Part shown: piece after piece, positions 46,981 through 58,307 of the stretch | Position numbering within the stretch: the stretch's first letter is position 1 | Layout: every line of letters begins with the position of its first letter | DNA from: Linum tenue | Lineage: Eukaryota > Streptophyta > Magnoliopsida > Malpighiales > Linaceae | NCBI GenBank assembly: GCA_946122785.1 | Contig: CAMGYJ010000005.1 | Location: 60,772,200 to 60,836,199 of the forward strand | DNA: 64,000 nt | Direction of reading: 5' to 3' | Translations under genes and position numbers: made by a program | Notes under the pieces: model-generated | Told to the model about the DNA's origin: nothing | Databases searched by the model: none | The model's input: only the letters and a program-made list of their open reading frames with translations

Positions 46981-48600
46981 AGTGCATGTTCAAAGTGGCT
47001 GGTTTGTGGTAGAATCGCGTTTTTATTGGCATCGCCCTTGGATTGATGTTTGCGATTGAGTGCATCCTATTATGACGATTGAGAATTTCATTAGGTTGGT
47101 GAAAATGTTTAGTTCTCATATGTGTGAAAATGAATGGATGTCTTGAATCGATTACCCTTTGATTGCAATTGTCATGCATCAAAATTTGTAAAATTTGAAT
47201 AGACGATTGGGTGATTAGGTAGCCATGTGAGATTTGTGATGGTCATCTTTTTCTTGTGTGATTAGATTCCTCTTGCAATGGCGAGTAACATTAACGTTGT
47301 CATTAGTGATTATGATGGAGGCATAGGATTAGTCCACGCCCAAAAAGTTGATTGTCCTGAAACATCTTATCCCCTACTCCTAGTAAACCCCTTTTGAGCC
47401 GTGTGACCTTGGGTCTTTCTCATGTTAGGAGCTTGTGATTTTTTAGCTTAATGGTGATTGATAGAACGACCTTTGCCTTTTTTCATGTCTAAATCATTGT
47501 GAGTCATCCTTGTGTCTCGGAGCTCTCGCTTTTGAGCTCCATTGAGGTTCTACATAGGTGGATTTTGCACGGTTCCTGCTAGGAATTGAATGTAGTGTTG
47601 GAAGAAGTTATTAATAGAGAGCATTCTTAGTTAAGTGAAAAAGTGGCATGTGTTAATTCTCTAATACCCCCTCAAAAAAAGAGAAAACAAAGAAAAAGAG
47701 AAGAAGAAAGAAAAGAAGAAAGAAAAGAAAAGAAAAGAAAAGGAAGTGAAAAAGAGGAAATAATAGGGGTAAATAAAGATACAGAGTTGCCACAAAGGTA
47801 GTTGTGTATGCTCTAGAAAGGATTTTTTGGCATCCAAGCCATTGAGACACCTAAGTGTTTGTTGACCTCATTCACTACCATGCTTGGAAATTGGATAGCA
47901 GGTCTAGTCGAGGAAGTGTGCTTGAATGTAGTTTGTGGTTGGTAGTGGCTTGGAAGAAGGGAAATGTCGCTTTTGGCCGTTGTAGGAGAAGGTCCTCATC
48001 GAAACCATAGGACCTTGTGTTGGTTTTAGGTTGACGATTTGGAATCTCATGCTATGTTTGCGACCACCCAAAAGGCCTCTTCCCCATGTCCAAGACCCTT
48101 GCCAGCCATTTGAACCCGTGTCTAAGACCTTTGGACAAGCTAGTGATGAAAACCATCTTGTTAACTCTAGCATTTAGAGTTGCCGTCGTGGTGAAGAGCC
48201 GATAGGGCTGAGTGTTGATGATGTGAATCTCTTGCATCAAATGGTCTTGACCCCACTGGTTGAGAGTGAGCGATTCATTCACATTTTTACATGTTCATAT
48301 CCTATCCTGGTGAGGACCTACTTCGCTCATTCGTCTATTCCTAGGGCTTGATCTTTATGCATGGATAATTGCGGTTTGTGAGTAGTTTTGTCAAGGCATG
48401 TGTTGGTTTGTGAACAAAGCGAGGCCTTTTAGTTTGCACGTTCTTAATGCATTCAGATGTCATTTGTGATGGATTGCTGGTATTGCTTGAGATTGTCCAT
48501 GTATCAATGCCAATAACCATTGAGATTCATCCATTGTGTGCCCTTTGATATGTCCCCAAGTTATTGTTGTTAGGTTGAAATATTACCTTGGTTGAGATTG
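46981..48600 (+). other. Conserved noncoding 3' region of element C
   Basis: No coding potential. It matches B and D, for example GATGGAGGCATAGGATTAGT at about 47331. A purine run of about 85 bases lies at 47677-47762 between TACCCC and GGGGTA. Confidence 0.6.
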
Positions 48601-48641
48601 GTTTGCTTGGGGACAAGCAAACTGTTCAAGTGTGGGGGAAG
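48601..48641 (+). other. Hairpin and polypurine tract of element C
   Basis: GTTTGCTT-GGGGAC-AAGCAAAC (48601-48622) is a perfect 8 bp hairpin, followed by AAGTGTGGGGGAAG directly before the right LTR. Confidence 0.82.
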
Positions 48642-50467
48642 TGATTCAGGGCTAATTACACACATTTTGCCCCTCATTTCTTGAGAGTTTGCCTTTGAAA
48701 TTTATTGTCCATCGACCTATAATGATAGGGTGTGCTATTTTTGATACATTTCAGGTCCTAGCGCATTTGGAAGGGTTGAGGACGACTTTCGGGACGATGG
48801 AGTTGAAAAGCGCCAAAAAGTGAAAAATAACCGATTGTCACGATTTCGAGGTGATTGTCACGGTCTGGCAAATCATGACAATCGACTAGTGGTTGCGAAA
48901 TCATATGGAAAAATAACGTTTCGCGCGCATCGTGCGCCTAAAAGTTATCACGAACGCCTGACCGTGATAATTTCAAGGTGACTATGATGTCGGACCAAAA
49001 TGGTGCCACTGACCTGCATTTTTGTCCGATGTCACGGTCAGAGTTCCAGAGTCACGATCGTGATGTGCAGACCATGAAAGTGAATTGGGCTTTACAAATA
49101 GAAGGCTGCTGGGAGAGAGAAGAGGAGGGTGGATCTTGGATTGGGTTTCACATTTTATGGTCCCCTTCTATGGGTCCAACTGGAAAACCTTAAAAAGGAG
49201 GAAGAATTCTAGTGAGAGAAAGAGGGCTATTCTTCATCTTGTTAAGAGAGAGAAAGGAAAAGCCAAAGGAAGAAGGAAGAAGGAAGAAGATTGGGCTCGC
49301 CCTAAGCTAGAGGATTGAAGGTCTTCTTATTCTTCAGGGTGTTCCAACCAACAAGGAAGGAGGATAGTCCCACACCATGGTTCTTTCTTTCATCTTTGTT
49401 GTTTTCCCTTGCCTAGCTATGGGGTAGTGCTCCCTCTCACTTGGGTATTGTGAACTCTAGTCTAGATGTGGGTTAGGATGTAAGAACATGACTCTATGTG
49501 TGTTGATTGAATGTTTTAGATAATATTTGAGGTATTATTCATAAATGATTGAGTGTTCCTAGATTTAACTCATTATTATGCCATTTTGACATAGGTAGAG
49601 GGGAATCCCCTTCTTGCTAAGAGGTTTTATAAGTTGGAATTTTTTGGCCAATTGAGCCACCTAGTTAGGCCGAATTAGGGTAAACCTCAAATATCGAATT
49701 CGTGTCATGACGGCATCATAATTGGTCACCATCAGTCGTCCGCCGTAATTTCTGAGGGATTGGTTCTTGCAATCCTTGGTCGATTGGTTAAGAGGGCTAG
49801 ATTTCGTTCATTGTTTCTTAATATGAGACTAGGGGAGCAATACCCGGGTGAAGTCCTATAACATCTCGAACCTTTTCCCGACAAGATACTATCCGCTTTG
49901 GGCCTCTACACCCGCACAGATTTCGACTTGGGGTGCAATTCAGGGTGACTTCCCATAAGGTCACCCATCCTTTTTGTACTCCACACTGAGCACGTTTAAC
50001 TTCGGAGTTCTCACAAGAACTCCTCCATTACCCCCAAAACGCGTCTTGGTTCATAATAAGAAACCGACCTTAACTGACAAGACGTGTTTTGGAGTGTAAT
50101 GGAGGAGTTCTTGTGAGAACTCCGAAGTTAAACGTGCTCACTATGGAGTACAAAAAGGATGGGTGACCTTATGGGAAGTCACCCTGAATTGCACCCCAAG
50201 TCGAAATTCGTGCGGGTGTAGAGGCCCAAAGCGGACAATATCTTGTCGGGAAAAGGTTCGGGGTGTTACAAGTCCTCTCATATAGAATTCTCCGCAATTT
50301 ACTCTTCTTGCTTGTTTTTGTTTGTAGTTTCTTTAGCTTTAATTAACCAAAAACCATTTTTGCTTGATAACAACTTAAACGATTGAAGTAGGGGTACATG
50401 GGCCGACCCGGGTTTGACAATATAAACATACTTGCCCTATACTGTACCCGGCTAGAGTTTATGCTTG
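48642..50467 (+). repeat. Right LTR of element C, interrupted and truncated
   Basis: Aligns with 40656-42404 from TGATTCAGG on, lacks about 170 bp near 49812 that the left LTR has, carries the 5S-like palindrome at 49857-50270, and loses homology after AGAGTTTATGCTTG near 50467. Confidence 0.82.
49857..50270. mobile_element. Palindromic 5S-rRNA-related element (Cassandra-type sequence)
   Basis: Two nearly identical arms of about 190 bp in opposite orientation (49857-50047 and about 50080-50270) around a spacer of about 30 bp, ending T[A/G]TAACA[T/C]C[T/C]CGAACC on both sides. A perfect 5 bp target duplication AGTCC (49852-49856, 50271-50275) shows it inserted as a unit. Each arm holds GAACTCCGAAGTTAAACGTG and GGATGGGTGACC, the box A and box C promoter blocks of plant 5S rRNA, plus GCCCAAAGCGGA, typical of Cassandra LTRs. 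The intermediate element of the 5S promoter is diverged. Ordinary Cassandra LTRs hold one 5S segment, not an inverted pair. Confidence 0.82.
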
Positions 50468-51205
50468 ACCTAGGTACTTCTGCCTATAAATAGGTGATGC
50501 TATCAGATTGAAGGGGAGGATTCTAGAATGAGAAACTAGGCAGCTAATGGTAGAGAGAGAAAGTGATGAGGTAGATCCATATGTGTTGATTGGAGGCCTC
50601 AATCCACAATTGGAAGCTAGATTCATCATCAAGGGTTGGGCATTGAAGATCAAGAGGAAGAACCCATTCCAAAAGGATGATTTCTCTTATTGAATTTGTG
50701 TTTATCTCTCTTTCTCTCACCATGGAGTAGAAACCTTACTCACTTGGGTGTTGTAGAACCCTCATATCGGACTACAATGCTGTATTGGATCATTATCCAT
50801 TAGTGGGAGTCTAAATTGCATGCCATAGGTGTTCTATTTTGTCGGATGCGGGAACTCTCCCTCCGAATAGTCTATCCTAAGTGAGATTGGATAACTCAAA
50901 AGAGAGTTCAAGCAGCGTTAGGATTCTCCGCAGTATAAACTCGAGTGGGCAAGCTTTGGAGCATCAATCATCGGTCTAATTTGTAGCTAGAGGAAAGCAC
51001 ACTCGAGTAACTTTCTCTCGATAGATTTCAACCAAAATTTATTTGCTTTGCTTTATAGTTGATAGCTTAATTCAAACCTCAATTTTCTAGATAACAATTT
51101 AGTTCATGAAGTAATAGTAGATTTGTCGTACGTGTTGATAATTAAAACTTACTTCCGCTATACTACACCTGATTGATGGTTGCACTTGGCCTTCGATTGG
51201 GATAG
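50468..51205 (+). repeat. Truncated LTR of another Athila/Tat-like element (H)
   Basis: A TATA-like CTATAAATAGG lies at about 50484. The end (TAGATAACAA, then TACTTCCGCTATACTACACC, then ATTGGGATAGTAGGG) parallels the end of the C LTR. The start is missing at the junction with C and the last bases are missing on the right. Confidence 0.6.
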
Positions 51206-52782
51206 TAGGGTTGAACCACATAGCCACTAGTGAAAAGGTGAAAGAGTGGGGTTGTGTACTTGTGTTGAGAGTGGCCTATCAGTCTATGTGTACATTGTAA
51301 TAGAGAGGAGGAAACTAGAGAGCTTTTTTTTTGTTATTCCCCTACTACTACTACGTACGTTGCTATTCTTCTGCCTAGTAGCTTGCCTGATTGCAGGGAT
51401 GAAATGATGGAAATGATCTATCGATATGTGAAGCAAGGTGACCAGAATACCAGGATTGACGCATCTAGTGCTGGAGTATTGCGTTGATTTGAAAACAAAG
51501 GTGTTTGGAGGAATGAGAAGAAACTTGGAGAGTGTTTTAGCTCAGCCTATTGAATGTGTTTAGTTTAGTGAGTATGACTGATTGATAAAAGAGTGTAATT
51601 TGCAATTGATGGTTTTGAGCTGAGGTCTCCGAAGACTTGATCGATTTTAAATCAGAAGAGTTTAATAAGATAACACAATAATAATAAAAAAAATATATGG
51701 AGTTCGGTTTTATTTGTCCCAGACATATCAATTAAATTGATTTACGAGAAATTAATTTTTTTTATCTAAAAATTAAAAAGAAAATTTAGGAGTTTCTGCC
51801 CCTACCCTGATTTTTCCAGCAGTATTTAATTTCTCAGTTGACGTTATTTGTGCGGATAGGCTATAGTGGCCAGAGCCTCAGGTCTCTTCTTGACACTAAT
51901 GTTGATACTCTGGCAAAAAAGTTTATGTACAATTTTGACAACTGATTCTATCATAAACTCAAAATCCAAAGGGAAGGTTGTTGCATTCATAATATCAATT
52001 GTTGCATTCATAATATCAACTAAGCATCAACACTTCAGCATAGGCCTTCCTCATAGTAAGGCCTATGTATTTGACTAGAGTGAGAGTACAGGAGGTGCTT
52101 CGCTTCTTGTATTTACAAAACGAGTTATTCAGGTAAATATAGACATTTGAAAATGACATTTCCAAATGTATTATTTGTTAAACAGTTTTTAGATGAGTCA
52201 TTTTCAATGAATTTTGTGAATAATATTATCATTTTGCGATTTTATGTAATATGTGTCATCTCTTGTTTGCTATCCCAATAAAGCCAACCACGAAAACAAA
52301 ATTCATTTTGCAAACAACATGTAATACATTATTTGGGTATTAGTCACATATAACATTATTGAACAGTCATTTTATGTTAACTATCTTCACAAATTGTAAC
52401 GGCTTCATAGTATATCATTTACAACCAAACATGACAGATATTGGAAACTGGCCTTCAAAATAGTACGATTTGGAACTGTAATCACCAAAATCAGTGTTAT
52501 TAAAATCTAATCGAGCCGATTGGTCTAAACGGTATAACCAACATCCAACCTCCAACATAGTTTAGTTGGTGATTTTGGTCACCTGTGGAGAGCTACCAGG
52601 CAGATACCAATCCGAATGGTTAACCACTCGAACCAAGCAAATCGACGAGCCGACTCTAAGCTAAGACTTACGAAATTGGTAACTGGATGGTGGTCACCAA
52701 AGTAGCAACTCTACAAGTCCAACTAGGCTAAGTAAAGTCTCCCTTGTCATTGAATAGTGTATATTTTTGTAAATCATGTATA
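51206..52782. other. AT-rich intergenic stretch
   Basis: No gene or transposon terminus supported. Small direct repeats such as TTGCATTCATAATATCAA occur twice at about 51980. Confidence 0.45.
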
Positions 52783-52792
52783 TTATCACTAG

Positions 52793-53102
52793 GGGTTAAA
52801 GACACATTTGGTCACTGAGATTACAAAATTGGGACATGTTTAGTCACTAGAAAAAGTTAATATCAAATTTGGTCACTACAATTACTAAAACTGGACGCAT
52901 TTAGTCACTCGCCGTTAGTCTCCGTCCAACTCCGTTAATGAAGTCCGTTAAGTGCTGATGTGACAAACAGAATTGCCTAATCAGCCGGATATTAACCCAA
53001 CTTAAATAAAACCCGACCCGCCACGTCATTATAACCCCCCACCTCATTAAAACCAACCCAACCCAATCCATGACCCAACCCTACCCAACCCTTCTTCCTC
53101 CT
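52793..53102. repeat. Left terminal inverted repeat of the Pack-MULE
   Basis: 310 bp, matching 54112-54421 in inverse orientation with only a few differences. Confidence 0.93.
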
Positions 53103-53129
53103 TCCTCCCCAACCCAATTTAGGGTTTTC

Positions 53130-53447
53130 CCCATCCCAACAGATTGTCGACAAGTTGTTCGACAAAATGCCGCACAGAAAATTCGACCCAGAGACGATAG
53201 ACTCGAAGAATATTCCTTCAATCCCATTGACCACCATCCCTCCATCTCCACCCCAACAAACCACCGACCCATTGCTCCGACGAAGAGCGCAACTGTGATT
53301 GGCTCCCAGCGCTAACTGTGAATACTCCAGCGGCGGCGAATTCAGGGGAACATTGAGCTGCCCGGAGGAATTGTCTCCTCTGCAAACCACAAACCCAGTC
53401 GAATTCACTCCGCATGCGTGAGACCCGCCGGCTTGAACACTCAACAA
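53130..53447 (-). pseudogene. Captured fragment of a CRINKLY4-related receptor kinase (CCR/ACR4 ectodomain)
   Basis: The minus-strand frame reads VQAGGSHACGVNSTGFVVCR, GDNSSGQLNVPLNSP, YSQLALGANHSCALRRSNGS, VVCWGGDGG, FFESIVSGSNFLCGILSNN and LSTICWDGENP. These Cys-containing RCC1-like repeats, with CGV...VVCRGDN and CALRRSNGSVVCWGG, are characteristic of the extracellular part of CRINKLY4-related receptor kinases, which perceive developmental signals at the plasma membrane. About 105 residues are present. There is no signal peptide, transmembrane segment or kinase. Beyond residue 110 the frame runs into the terminal repeat. It is a fragment, not a functional receptor. Confidence 0.85.
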
Positions 53448-53489
53448 CGGCTAAATCATCGACTTATCCCTCTCAGCTGCCAGTTAAAA

Positions 53490-54065
53490 TCAACCCAACA
53501 ATATGCTTAAACTCGCCGGATCGAAGGTCTGGCCGGTAAGGATTCCGGTAGCTTTCTCGCCGGGATGGACACCGTCCCAGAACAGGTACTTGCTGGCATC
53601 AGGGCAACTACCCGGAGCAACACAGATTATCCCACAGCATGCTCTCGTCACCTCTTCGATCCCTACAAAAATTACAAAATGGAGCACTCCTCTTAAACAA
53701 GGGGGAGCAAAAAAAAAAAAAAAAAAACAGAGCAACAAGGGTCCAAAAGCTAATTCTGTTCATCATCATTACCATACGGAGCTGGGTTTCGTAGGAGGGA
53801 AATGCCAGGGGTGAAATTGTCGAAGTAGACGATCTTTGCTCCGGGAAGCTGTTGATTGTTCGTCAGTGAGGAAATCGCCGGAGAGAGCTTGGAGTTGAAG
53901 AGCTTGGCATCCTCATTCAACTCTTCGTTGCAGTTCCTCTCGAGTATCCCACCAGTAATTATCCTCTGGATCGGGACGCAACCTACTGGAGCCGCGCTCA
54001 CAACCCCAATTCTCCTCGCGCCGAGCCCGTAGAGTTTCTGTATGGTTGGCGCATTTCGTCGAACA
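53490..54065 (-). pseudogene. Captured fragment of a GDSL esterase/lipase gene with retained intron
   Basis: Minus strand. Exon 1 (about 54065-53773) reads KLYGLGARRIGVVSAAPVGC, NCNEELNEDAKLFNSKLSPA and LPGAKIVYFDNFTP to APYG. A GT-AG intron of 110 bp (53772-53663) holds an 18-base T run on the element strand. Exon 2 (53662-53490) resumes in frame as IEEVTRACCGI, SCPDASKYLFWDGVHPGEKA. FWDGVHP carries the catalytic Asp-His pair typical of block V of GDSL lipases, with block III/IV material before it. The N-terminal GDS serine block is absent, so it cannot be an active lipase. The intron shows that genomic DNA, not mRNA, was captured. Confidence 0.88.
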
Positions 54066-54111
54066 GGTTGAGGGCATGAATCTATGATTGAGATTGAGAA
54101 TGAATATGATT

Positions 54112-54421
54112 GGGAGGAAGAAGGGTTGGGTAGGGTTGGGTCATGGGTTGGGTTGGGTTGGTTTTAATGAGGTGGCGGGTTATAATGAGGTGGCGGGTCG
54201 GGTTTTATTTTTGTTGGGTTAATATCTGGCTGATTAGGCAATTCTGTTTGCCACATCAGCACTTAACGGACTTCATTAACGGAGTTGGACGGAGACTAAC
54301 GGCGAGTGACTAAATGCGTCCAGTTTTAGTAATTGTAGTGACCAAATTTGATATTAACTTTTTCTAGTGACTAAACATGTCCCAATTTTGTAATCTCAGT
54401 GACCAAATGTGTCTTTAACCC
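54112..54421. repeat. Right terminal inverted repeat of the Pack-MULE
   Basis: 310 bp, inverse of 52793-53102. GGTGGCGGGT occurs twice near its inner end. Confidence 0.93.
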
Positions 54422-54431
54422 TTATCACTAG

Positions 54432-57400
54432 ATAATTCCCATTTGCAAAAAATAGGTTTGACTTGCCATACGTAGTTATATAATCATTTGAAAAAAAATT
54501 ATATATTAAAATTGATGTTTAAAGTATGAACTTTAAAACATTAATTAATACTCATGTTTGCTTAACCAATGGCAGTGTTGGATTGTAGATTATGGGGTCC
54601 ATGAACCCCACTTGAAAAGAACATTTTGAGATTTTGTATTGACTAGTGGCTAGATAATTATTAATTTCGAATCTTGAACCCCATGAATTTTAGATAAAAC
54701 TTGATTGAAATCATTCATTTTGAATTCATCCACATGAAAATTTGAAAGAAAGACAAATATAGATTATGTTATTTTCGAATTTTAGATTATGCATTTGATG
54801 AAGTTAAACCTTATTCTTTTATCATTTATGTGCAATTAAACTTCGATATAAATGATTCCATATAAAAAAAAAACTTTGATATAAGTGATTTGCAAATCAC
54901 ATATGGTTGAAAAAATATATGGTAAACTAGTAGAAAAGGTATGGTTTTCGACTACATTTGGAAAAATTTCTAGCCAAAGTGTTTCACAGTAATGTATTTT
55001 ATTTCGGATTTCTGGTTTAGTACACTATTCTGTATATTCTACTTATGATATTCTTATTTATAAGACAACGATTTAATATCAATTAAATTAATGAAATATC
55101 AACCACCCGTTACACCGGTTCAATTAGGACAACATTGCAAAAAACCAGGATGGAAACCAGTAGCTACGTACATTCGTTCCCATCTCTCCCATGTGAAATA
55201 GCAAAATTTTCAGGGCCGTATCAAGCAGGGTAGCCTCCTCTTCAAAATGGCAACTGTGGGATTGTGAAAACCAAACTCTCGAGGTCCCCACTTTCCTCTA
55301 TCATCGGCAGATTGGGAGTGAGCAAATTGCCAAACAGCTAAGCCACAACACCTTTTTTTTTTTTGTGTGGATGTAGGAAGTGTGGAAAAAGGGTTGGGCA
55401 GATTGCAGGCTTTCAAGTTGAAGAACTCATCAGACCCAATGCACTGCAACACTCCCAAAGCGGTGTCCTTCATCATGCTGCCCATTTGCCTAGTGGCAGA
55501 CCACCCCCAATCTCATCATTCACCAAGGCAAGGACTGCTGAGATGAGAGGCAAAAGAGAAAGAAAAAGATAGAAACAAGTGAACCGTACTGAAAGGCAAA
55601 CTGGTAAAGGCTAAATTTCTTTTTATTATAAAGAAAACAGTAAACAATAAAACAGAGTCACAGGAATTTCACCCACTGCATGCTACTGAATGCTAGAAAC
55701 AGCTATATTCGTACTTGCTAAACTAAGAGGGGGGTTCCGTGTTGGGTTGTAAAAAAGGGCCGAATTCTTTCAGTTCTACAGTAGATTTGCATTCCCGTGG
55801 GCAGTGCCGTGTCATCAATCAAAGACATTAGTCGGTTCTGCGGTTAGCCATCATTGAGCACTAGACAGGTTTGGAATGGAACCGTCAAAGTTGAGCAGCT
55901 AGCATGGCAAAGCAATCGCATTGCATTGCAAAAGGCTACCAAGGGTTTGATATCAGGATCATAGACTACTTCTTTGGGAAATCTTATTACGTTTGTCTCT
56001 TTCTCTATCCATCGATCCCATTGAATTGACTGGTAAGCAGAACAGATAAAGCTTTTGGGGTTTTGGTAGTATCGTCTCCACCACTACGGGTCAGGGCTCC
56101 TATCTAGCTAATCATAATATCACCCAACACTTTTACAACTACTAGACAATGACAAGCGCCATGCTGCTGGGGAAACCGTTATTATTATTTTTTTTTTTAC
56201 AGAAATGCCTAGTTGATATTTGTTTCTAATTTTCTTAATTTTTCCTTCTGCATGAATTTTATGTTTAATAATTTTTTCTTTTTCATTGTAAAAAGTTAAG
56301 GTAATACAAATAAGAATGCAAGTCATATGAAAAAAAGCATGAATGAGGGTTTGGCCTAATTGGTGATACCATTAGTGTTGAATCTAGTGGTGGAGCAAGG
56401 TTGAAGTTAGAAGAGGTTGTAGTGCCCCTCAACTCTAAATTATGTATAAATTAGAATAGTCGCTAAGCCTTTAGCTTCCCTCTCTCAATTGCGAAAATTC
56501 AAATCGTCCCCTACTCATTCAAATTTCTGGCTCCATCACTGATTTAACCTAATCATCTCACGTTCAAATTTCGTCCATAACACCTAATTATAAAATTAAC
56601 CTATATATCATCTTGAGAAAAAATGTCATTTTCCCCATTGAAAACTTTGATTTTGTATTCAATAATTTTTCAATAATCTACATGAGTGAGTTAGTGGTGG
56701 CTTAGTCCGAATGGAGACCATATCCCTCGCATCCACCATCCTTCCTTTCCTTTTTCTACGAGCATCTAAATCAATTGCTTATTAAATGCCACCCCAACTT
56801 TTTAACAATGAAACTCACATTACTTTCATTTATCTATATCAATGTAATTAACTTGTAATTGCATATGTGGACATAACTTATTTTTTTAATAAAATAATAG
56901 TTTGCATTGTTGCATTGAAAATAAGATCAACTTCCCCCAAATTTCTCCCTTCCTTACCTTTCTCGTTTATATTTTCTTCTCTTCTTTCTTTTTGTTTCTC
57001 CACCATAGTTAGTATCCATAGTTAGTAAAATACGGTACAGGAAAGTTAAGTTTAAAATATGTATGTCTATTTTACTTTTCTAAACTAATATTACGTTTAA
57101 TACTACATTAATAGTCATAAATATATTAAAATAATTATTTTATAAATAATTAAACATATAAATAATTGTAAAGTTAACAATTTAATTCATTAAATACGGA
57201 TATTAAATGTGTTATATGGTTTTTATACTTGTTTAGTTCGGGGGCCATCAAATGAACGGGAGAATATGAAAAAGCTTGACAATAATACGGATACAGAAGT
57301 TTTAAACGGATAAAATACGTACGAGTACATATACGTGTATTAAATGGAGTATTTACTAACTATGTTCTCCACCGATTGAACCCGGTGCTAGAGCTCATAA

Positions 57401-57757
57401 CTGTCATATTAGGACATTTCTTCTCCTTTTCTTGTCAGCCTTCACCATCCTACCAATCTCTAGTGCCGCTGCCATCAGCACCACTACCCCTCTATGCCGA
57501 CAGTGATAAGATATGTCGTCAACCTCTCCACATCTCTCTTCGAAGCGACAACCATATCTGATGCACACCAACTTCCCTATCTCGATTAATTCATTTTTCT
57601 ATCCATCAACATCTTTGCATGCTAATCCTAACATCAATTGGTTAACCCTAACTCGTGGGTTCGGGAGATGATGCAACAAAACTTGAGAGATGATGTGCCA
57701 TGTGATAAGAATGAAGATGAAGAGAAAACTGATTTCCTGGTCCAATTTTTGAACTCT
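54432..57757. other. Intergenic; mixed-composition block at 55100-56110 unrecognised
   Basis: Mostly AT-rich. 55210-55570 has gene-like composition. Its minus strand gives MGSMMKDTALGVLQCIGSDE and a short run ending near an A tract (55351-55362 on the plus strand is T-rich), but no family is recognised and frames break. The rest shows no terminus or domain. Confidence 0.4.
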
Positions 57758-58125
57758 TGATGAGCCCTAGATAGATTCTCCTTTGATCAGAGTCACACAA
57801 CCATGAATTGATGGGAGTCAATTCAAAACTTCAACAAGAACACACGAAAACTGGGTGATGTTTGGTGTGTTTGGGATGGTCGATTTCATGCAATCTCTCA
57901 CAAGGGAGAAGACTCAAAATAGATAGGTCGATGCCTGGCCACGATCAGGGTGTGTAACTGATCGATACAAGCTCACGAATTGCTCAGAATTGATTAGGGC
58001 CCAAATGTACACATTTTACCCCTCATTTCTTATTCGTTTAGCTTAGTATTTCATCATTCCTCATTTTTTATTAGTTTAGCTTAGTATTTCATCCTAAGAC
58101 CGTGACATCGTTCACAACTTGCCCG

Positions 58126-58307
58126 ATAACATCGTTCTATCCCCTTCTTTTCCGCCATTGAGGGGAATGTCGAGCTTAAGTGTGTGTGTGTGTGTGGGGG
58201 GGGGGGGGCGGTAGTCCATTATGCATGTGTGTGTGAATGTTTGGCGTGATTTTGAATGCTTGGAGCCTAGTTGTATGCCCAAAATTTCAAATTTGAGGGC
58301 TCCAAGC
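58126..58307 (+). other. Conserved module with internal polypurine tract and hairpin (D)
   Basis: CGATAACATCGTTCTATCCC, CCATTGAGGGGAATGTC, CTTAAGTG, an expanded GT run and about 13 G (58176-58208), then perfect 10 bp arms GCTTGGAGCC and GGCTCCAAGC (58258-58267, 58298-58307). It survives although all coding sequence of D was deleted. Confidence 0.7.

Larger units (their letters stand above)
40656..50467 (+). mobile_element. LTR element C: Athila/Tat-like, two ORF regions, no RT or integrase
   Basis: Plus-strand element. Left LTR 40656-42404, primer site 42411-42428, gag-like acidic ORF 42532-43730, internal TATA-like promoter 44114, Athila-type second ORF 44187-45362, conserved module 46800-46980, noncoding 3' region, polypurine tract 48628-48641, right LTR 48642-50467. 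The right LTR lacks its last part and joins another LTR relic. The left flank pentamer is CTATT; no partner is preserved. Later insertions are a solo LTR at 45834-46758 and a 414 bp 5S-like palindrome at 49857-50270. Confidence 0.85.
52793..54421 (-). mobile_element. Pack-MULE: Mutator-like element carrying two gene fragments
   Basis: Both ends read GGGTTAAAGACACATTTGG inward. The terminal inverted repeats are 310 bp each (52793-53102 and 54112-54421) and nearly identical. Both flanks carry TTATCACTAG (52783-52792 and 54422-54431), a perfect 10 bp target duplication; 9 to 11 bp is the Mutator range. The interior holds no transposase but pieces of two unrelated host genes, GDSL lipase and CRINKLY4-related kinase, both on the minus strand. 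That is the definition of a Pack-MULE. The intact repeats and duplication suggest a fairly recent insertion. Confidence 0.95.

Noticed and set aside
50080..50200. Functional 5S rRNA gene
   Set aside because: Only the internal promoter blocks and parts around them match 5S. The 5' start and terminator are absent, and the segment is part of a mobile palindrome.
53701..53730. Poly-A/T tail of a LINE or processed pseudogene
   Set aside because: The run lies inside the GT-AG intron of the captured GDSL fragment, within intact Mutator repeats.
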